A DNA stretch of 64,000 nt from Datisca glomerata (lineage: Eukaryota; Streptophyta; Magnoliopsida; Cucurbitales; Datiscaceae): assembly GCA_003255025.1 (NCBI GenBank), contig QANY01004006.1, forward strand, positions 57,196 to 121,195. Direction: 5' to 3'. Below, piece after piece: positions 63,001 to 64,000 of the stretch (position 1 is its first letter; each line of letters begins with the position of its first letter). The notes beneath the pieces are model-generated. The model saw nothing but the letters and a program-made list of their open reading frames with translations, ran no database searches and was not told the DNA's origin. The position numbers and the translations under genes are program-made.

Positions 63001-64000
63001 TGGAATCACGTAGGCCGTTAGATATCAAATCGAAGGCTATTATGAGATCTACAGGTGTGATAGGATATACTCGTCGCAGCCCAGTTTTGAGTCCAAAAAT
63101 CATGGACTGTGCAGTTTACAATTTGTGAAACCTATGGATCGTGGCACGCGTAGGTCAACTTCCATAGGGAATAACTTTTGACATGCGTGGATCCACGTGG
63201 CCCGTAAGATATCAAATCGAAGCTTATTTAAGGTACGACAGGGTTTACCCATCATTGCCTAGTTTCAAGAGAAAAAAACATACATTATACAGGTTTAGAA
63301 TTTCTATAACAAACAGATCGTGGCACACGCAGATAAAGTTCTATAGGGCATAACTTTTGACATGTGTGGATCCACGTGGCCAGAAAGATATTAAATCAAA
63401 GCTTACACAAGACACAACCGGGTTTACCCATCACAGACTAGTTACAAGTTCAAAAAACATAGACTATGTAGCTTCAAAATTTCTGCAACAAATGGATCGT
63501 GGCACGTGCATGTCAACTTCCATAGGGCATAAATTTTGACATGTGTGGAACCAGGTGGCCCATAAGATATCAAATCGAAGCATAGATTGTGCAACTTTAG
63601 AATATCTGCAACAAACAGATCCTCGCACGTGCTGATCAACTTCTGTAGGGCATAACTTTTAACATGGGTGGAACCACGTGGCCCATAAGATATTAATTTG
63701 AAGCTTATTTAGAGACAGACAAGTACGACGGGTTTTACGCATCACAATCTTGTTTCCGTAAGGCATAATTTTTCACTCTGGTGGGACCAAGCATCCCGTA
63801 TGATATCAAATCGATCTTTTTCAGAGTCTTACTAGTGTGACATGGTATACCTATCTTAGCCAAGTTTTGAGTCTTAAATTCAAAGACCGTGCAGCTTTAG
63901 AATTTTTGGGTGGAATTATAAGATATCAAATCCAAGCATATTCAAGGTGCGACAGAGTTTACTGATTACAGCCTAGTTTGAAGTCCCAAAAACATAGAAT
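60032..64000. repeat. ~3.97-kb segmental duplicate, copy 2 (mosaic)
   Basis: 60032-61249 matches 53311-54528 with no difference seen. 61250 to about 61700 instead shares its distinguishing bases with 7847-8297. About 61701-61770 again follows the 54980 copy, with the 12-bp deletion and ATATTGAAG. About 61880-63065 follows 8489-9665, and 63219-64000 follows 56491-57279. The array runs on past the end of the window. Confidence 0.85.

Larger units (their letters stand above)
1..64000. repeat. Satellite DNA array, ~179/188-bp monomer, whole window
   Basis: Every part of the window except 4218-4410 consists of direct tandem copies of one monomer. I set the monomer start at the recurrent GATATC. 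Conserved words in order are GATATCAAAT, AAGCTTATTC, GGGTTTACCCATC, GCCTAGTTT, AGTCCAAAAA, GCTTTAGAATTTCT, GGATCGTGGCACGCGC, GTCAACTTC, AGGGCATAACTTTTGAC and GGTGGAACCACGTGGCCC. All copies point the same way; I saw no inverted monomer. An idealised A monomer has 81 G or C in 179 bases by hand count. Neighbouring copies differ at many positions, so most of the array is old, while some long blocks are nearly identical and therefore recent. A centromeric or other heterochromatic location is inferred from array size and monomer length. The sequence alone does not prove CENH3 binding. Confidence 0.97.

Noticed and set aside
1..64000. CRISPR-like array of repeats and spacers
   Set aside because: The conserved words are separated by sequence that is itself repeated in every unit, so there are no unique spacers. 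The unit is far longer than a CRISPR repeat-spacer, and there are no cas genes.
1..64000. LTR retrotransposon or its tandem LTR remnants
   Set aside because: No primer-binding site, polypurine tract, gag or pol homology, or TG...CA bounded long unit was seen. Periodicity is monomeric throughout.

Overview
The window is one uninterrupted eukaryotic satellite-DNA array. From base 1 to base 64000 the sequence is head-to-tail copies, all in one orientation, of a monomer of about 179-188 bp, roughly 350 copies in all. I found no gene, tRNA, rRNA, CRISPR array or intact transposon. The only clearly non-satellite DNA is an insert of about 193 bp at 4218-4410. The many short open frames on both strands are accidental: the same peptide fragments recur in every monomer, and monomer lengths (179, 187, 188) are not multiples of three, so no frame runs through the array. 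The host is unknown. Monomer length, the CpG decay pattern and the large homogeneous array fit a plant centromeric or heterochromatic satellite best, but I do not recognise the family and cannot exclude an animal.

The monomers form five recognisable subfamilies, which I call A to E. A is about 179 bp; B, C, D and E are about 187-188 bp because they carry about 9 extra bases just after the conserved HindIII-like site. In the better preserved stretches they follow the fixed order B-C-D-E-A, often with extra A copies. This is a higher-order repeat (HOR) of about 920-930 bp, seen for example at 193-1114, 3106-4008, 6354-7237 and 9069-9990. Elsewhere the order is broken by deletions, chimeric monomers and runs of A alone.

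Layout: 1-11964 is mixed HOR-type array, with the foreign insert at 4218-4410. 11965-17148 is degraded array with short, divergent monomers. 17149-19944 and 24343-27619 are nearly pure A. 19945-24342 is mixed, including a second copy of the divergent segment. 27620-41577 is mixed HOR with many truncations. 41578-49930 is a rearranged second copy of about 1-7750. 49931-53310 is a second copy of about 27870-31500 plus a junction segment. 53311-57279 and 60032-64000 are near-identical copies of each other, separated by more mixed array.

Three single unknown bases (42243, 45460, 60031) each sit where monomer register and subfamily order jump. They look like contig or patch joins, so adjacency across them should not be trusted. 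The most interesting features are the HOR itself, the mosaic last 4 kb (alternating identity to two other copies in the window), the exact 1806-bp tandem duplication of ten monomers, and the isolated foreign insert with a hairpin. All alignments were made by eye; percent identities were not computed.
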